From assembly GCF_019084545.1 (NCBI RefSeq), contig NZ_JAHREP010000027.1, positions 1-64,000 on the forward strand: a DNA stretch of 64,000 nucleotides, in the 5' to 3' direction. Of this stretch, positions 61,997 to 64,000 are shown in pieces (position 1 is the first letter of the stretch; each line of letters begins with the position of its first letter). The translations under genes were made by a program, and so were the position numbers. The stretch comes from Marinobacterium ramblicola (GTDB lineage: Bacteria; Pseudomonadota; Gammaproteobacteria; Pseudomonadales; Balneatricaceae). The notes under the pieces were generated by a model, which saw only the letters and a list, made by a program, of their open reading frames with translations, did no database searches and was not told the origin of the DNA.

Positions 61997-62785
61997 TCAT
62001 CCGCTGCGAGCGCTAAGGCTGGCATTCATCTGCTCGCGCAGTGGCGTTTGGCAGGGGGGGAGGACAGTGTTGAGATCTTCCGCCAACGCCGATGGCAATC
62101 GCGTCGTATCGGGCTTTTCAAGCCATCTGGCGATAGTGCGTACCTCGTCGGGGGAGTTGGCGGCAATCTCTATGGCACTGCCGACACAAAAGGCATAGTT
62201 GATCAGGTCGTGCTCGACCAGGCGCTTGCGCGTCGGTGGGTCGATCAGCATTCGGTTGGCATCGATGAAGCGGCTATACTCGGTCAGTGCCGCCCCCGAC
62301 ATCATCTTGATCCAGAATTCGCTGAAGCGTTTGGCTTCGGGCAGTGCGCGCAAGCCCGCTTCCAGCTCGTTGCGGGTGCGCGCGAGCTCCTGCTCCAGTG
62401 TTTCGGGCGCGAACTGCTCGTTAATCTCCTTGTAGTGCTCCAGCTCGGCGATCTGCTGCTGCAGTTGATCTATCTCCAGTTGCAGCGCTTCGTTGTCTTT
62501 CAGCAGGCGCTCCTTGTCCTTCAGCAGGCCATGGATCACCTTCTCCACCGGGGTCAGATCATCCTCCGCGAATGTGGCCGGCAGTTGCTTTTGACCCAGC
62601 ACGCCGGTGGATTCCGTATACGGGTTGGCGGGCATGATCTCGAAGCCGAACTTCTGCAGTATGTCGCGGTTCTCGTCATGCTGAGCCCGCATGGCCTGCC
62701 AGCCAAAATAGCCGCCTACGCCGAGTATCAGGATCAGGAGTGGTGCCGCGCACAGCGCAATTACTGCTTTTTTCGAGATTTTCAT
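61997..62785 (-). CDS. Membrane-anchored coiled-coil protein, unknown
   Basis: 262-aa protein I do not recognise. One N-terminal membrane segment (AVIALCAAPLLILILGVGGYFGW, about 7-29) leads to a periplasmic domain with a coiled coil (about 85-120: LKDKERLLKDNEALQLEIDQLQQQIAELEHYKEIN) and a helical C-terminal part with two Cys (FCVGSAIEIAANSP, LPPCQTPL). It begins 7 bp after the prc stop, so it is co-transcribed with the periplasmic protease and may be its adaptor or target. Confidence 0.8.
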   Translation of the reverse strand: MKISKKAVIALCAAPLLILILGVGGYFGWQAMRAQHDENRDILQKFGFEIMPANPYTESTGVLGQKQLPATFAEDDLTPVEKVIHGLLKDKERLLKDNEALQLEIDQLQQQIAELEHYKEINEQFAPETLEQELARTRNELEAGLRALPEAKRFSEFWIKMMSGAALTEYSRFIDANRMLIDPPTRKRLVEHDLINYAFCVGSAIEIAANSPDEVRTIARWLEKPDTTRLPSALAEDLNTVLPPCQTPLREQMNASLSARSG

Positions 62786-62792
62786 GCCCGGG

Positions 62793-64000
62793 TTAGCGCT
62801 CCAGTCGACTCTGGGCCGTGGCCTGGGGAGTGGTTAGATTGATCATGTCGAGCATGATATGGGCGCTTTCCTTGAGCAGCGCTTCAGCTTCAGGATTGAT
62901 CGCTCGGCCCTGTTCATCCTTGGGCAGTGACTCCTCCAGTTCGGCCAGCGAATCTACCGTCTCCAGCCCCTTGGCCCGACGTCGACGGTTTTCGCTGCTC
63001 ACCATCCACTCTTCCGCTTTCTCTCGCTCATCCTTCAAGGTGTTTTCGTTGAGCGATACGCGGCTGCTTCTTTTCTCCTTCAGGTGTTCGATCTGCTCGT
63101 TCATGAACAGGAAGTCGGGGTTCTTATCGGTACGCTGGTGGTGCAACTGGTTCAATGTCGGCAGCATATCGGTTAACGAGGGGAAGCGACCGTAACGCAC
63201 CGGACGTACCTGGTCCCAGGGCAGCGCCGAGTCGAGCGAGCTTTCGCCGATCTCATTTTCGTCATACAGGGTCGGGAACTGAATGTCCGGATTGACCCCC
63301 TTGTGCTGGGTGCTTTCGCCGGAGATGCGGTAGAACTTGGAGTGGGTCATCTTGATCTGACCGTGATCGATCTCCTGCACCACCTGTACGGTACCCTTGC
63401 CGAAGGTGCGGCTGCCGACCACCAGACCACGCTGGTAGTCCTGAATCGCACCGGCAAAGATCTCCGAGGCGGAGGCGCTGAGGCGGTTGACGACGACGGT
63501 AAGCGGGCCATTCCAGGCCACTTCAGGGTTGAAGTCGCCGAGGATATCGACCCGGCCGTCCGGATCGCGGATCTGGACCGTGGGACCGCGGCTGATGAAC
63601 AGACCCACCAGTTCGTTCGCTTCACGCAGTGAGCCGCCGCCATTGTCGCGCAGGTCGATGATCAGCCCTTCGACCTGTTGCGCCTTGAGTTCGTCGATCA
63701 GGGCGTGTACGTCGCGGGTGGTGCTCTTGTAGTTCGGATCGCCGCTCTGCAGTGCCTGGAAATCGATATAGAACGCCGGGATGCTGATAACGCCGATCTT
63801 ATGCGTTCTGCCATCCTGCTCTATATCCAGCACCCGGCTCTTGGCGGCCTGCTCCTCCAGTTTGACCTTCGAGCGCACCAAACGAACGGTTTTGCGCATG
63901 GTCTGGTCCGCCGCATCCGACGGGATGATCTGCAGCCGCACCACGGTATCCTTGGGACCGCGGATCAGCTGCACCACGTCATCCAGGCGCCAGCCGACCA
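62793..64000 (-). CDS. prc: Tail-specific protease Prc, 5' end outside the window
   Basis: C-terminal-processing periplasmic protease (S41), last about 402 residues. The PDZ end (VGWRLDDVVQLIRGPKDTVVRLQI) runs to the window edge, so the frame continues beyond base 64000. The catalytic Ser is in LSASASEIFAGA and the Lys in VGSRTFGKGTVQ. The C-terminal DUF3340-type region follows. In E. coli Prc degrades SsrA-tagged and cell-wall proteins, with an adaptor lipoprotein NlpI. Confidence 0.95.
   Translation of the reverse strand, partial: VGWRLDDVVQLIRGPKDTVVRLQIIPSDAADQTMRKTVRLVRSKVKLEEQAAKSRVLDIEQDGRTHKIGVISIPAFYIDFQALQSGDPNYKSTTRDVHALIDELKAQQVEGLIIDLRDNGGGSLREANELVGLFISRGPTVQIRDPDGRVDILGDFNPEVAWNGPLTVVVNRLSASASEIFAGAIQDYQRGLVVGSRTFGKGTVQVVQEIDHGQIKMTHSKFYRISGESTQHKGVNPDIQFPTLYDENEIGESSLDSALPWDQVRPVRYGRFPSLTDMLPTLNQLHHQRTDKNPDFLFMNEQIEHLKEKRSSRVSLNENTLKDEREKAEEWMVSSENRRRRAKGLETVDSLAELEESLPKDEQGRAINPEAEALLKESAHIMLDMINLTTPQATAQSRLER

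Overview
The window reads as chromosomal DNA of a gammaproteobacterium, probably a marine member of the Oceanospirillales/Pseudomonas-like branch. Supporting signs are the order dnaX-ybaB-recR-rnd-ycgL-ycgN, the ybgA-like/photolyase pair, queF beside a two-gene ABC exporter and a PA2817-type gene, and many diguanylate cyclases. DNA is moderately GC-rich with few AT-rich islands. The genus is a guess and I do not name one. There is no phage, insertion sequence, integrase, CRISPR array or rRNA. The only tRNA is the 3' end of tRNA-Gly(GCC) at the left edge.

Layout. 1-5.2 kb: tRNA-Gly end, a gene-free leader with two copies of a palindrome, then a four-gene polyamine-type ABC importer. 5.4-17.7 kb: housekeeping genes (M23 peptidase, ABC exporter, queF, nitroreductase, thioesterase, cyclophilin, DUF523/YbgA protein and photolyase, YigZ, dGTPase, YciH, retropepsin-like protease). 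17.7-24.6 kb: MTHFR-like enzyme, globin-coupled diguanylate cyclase, MgtE, YjdF, YaeQ, GNAT and a DUF5610-like protein. 24.7-29.7 kb: alkyltransferase-like protein, LpxR-like deacylase, the YdbL/YnbE/YdbH envelope-lipid set and an O-methyltransferase. 29.8-37.0 kb: small membrane protein, ChaC-like enzyme, a PAP2 gene remnant, an AT-rich island with repeated dyads, ftsA-ftsZ outside the usual division cluster, and a divergent pair (GNAT-C39 fusion / RimK-like ATP-grasp ligase). 37.2-41.3 kb: periplasmic molybdopterin-type domain protein with a GGDEF-EAL partner, RluA-type synthase and TlyA. 41.4-46.9 kb: alanine-use cluster (AGCS symporter, Lrp-type regulator, RidA, alanine racemase), a double-receiver protein and an XRE-cupin regulator. 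47-50.8 kb: DUF2058, LysE exporter, YcjX-YcjF. 50.9-60.0 kb: 4.5S RNA, then a LysR / TPP-enzyme / PAS-GGDEF block, then dnaX (with a full programmed -1 frameshift signal), ybaB, recR, rnd, ycgL, ycgN. 60.1-64 kb: rpsA with its own promoter, a coiled-coil membrane protein, and Prc protease running off the right edge.

How parts fit together: several blocks concern the cell envelope (M23 peptidase, LpxR, YdbH system, FtsAZ, Prc). Four proteins make, break or sense c-di-GMP or phosphorelay signals. The best candidate for an incompletely described system is the divergent GNAT-C39 protease / ATP-grasp ligase pair at 34.3-37.0 kb, whose substrate cannot be read from the sequence. The most unusual regulatory DNA is the dyad array at 31.2-31.3 kb upstream of ftsA.
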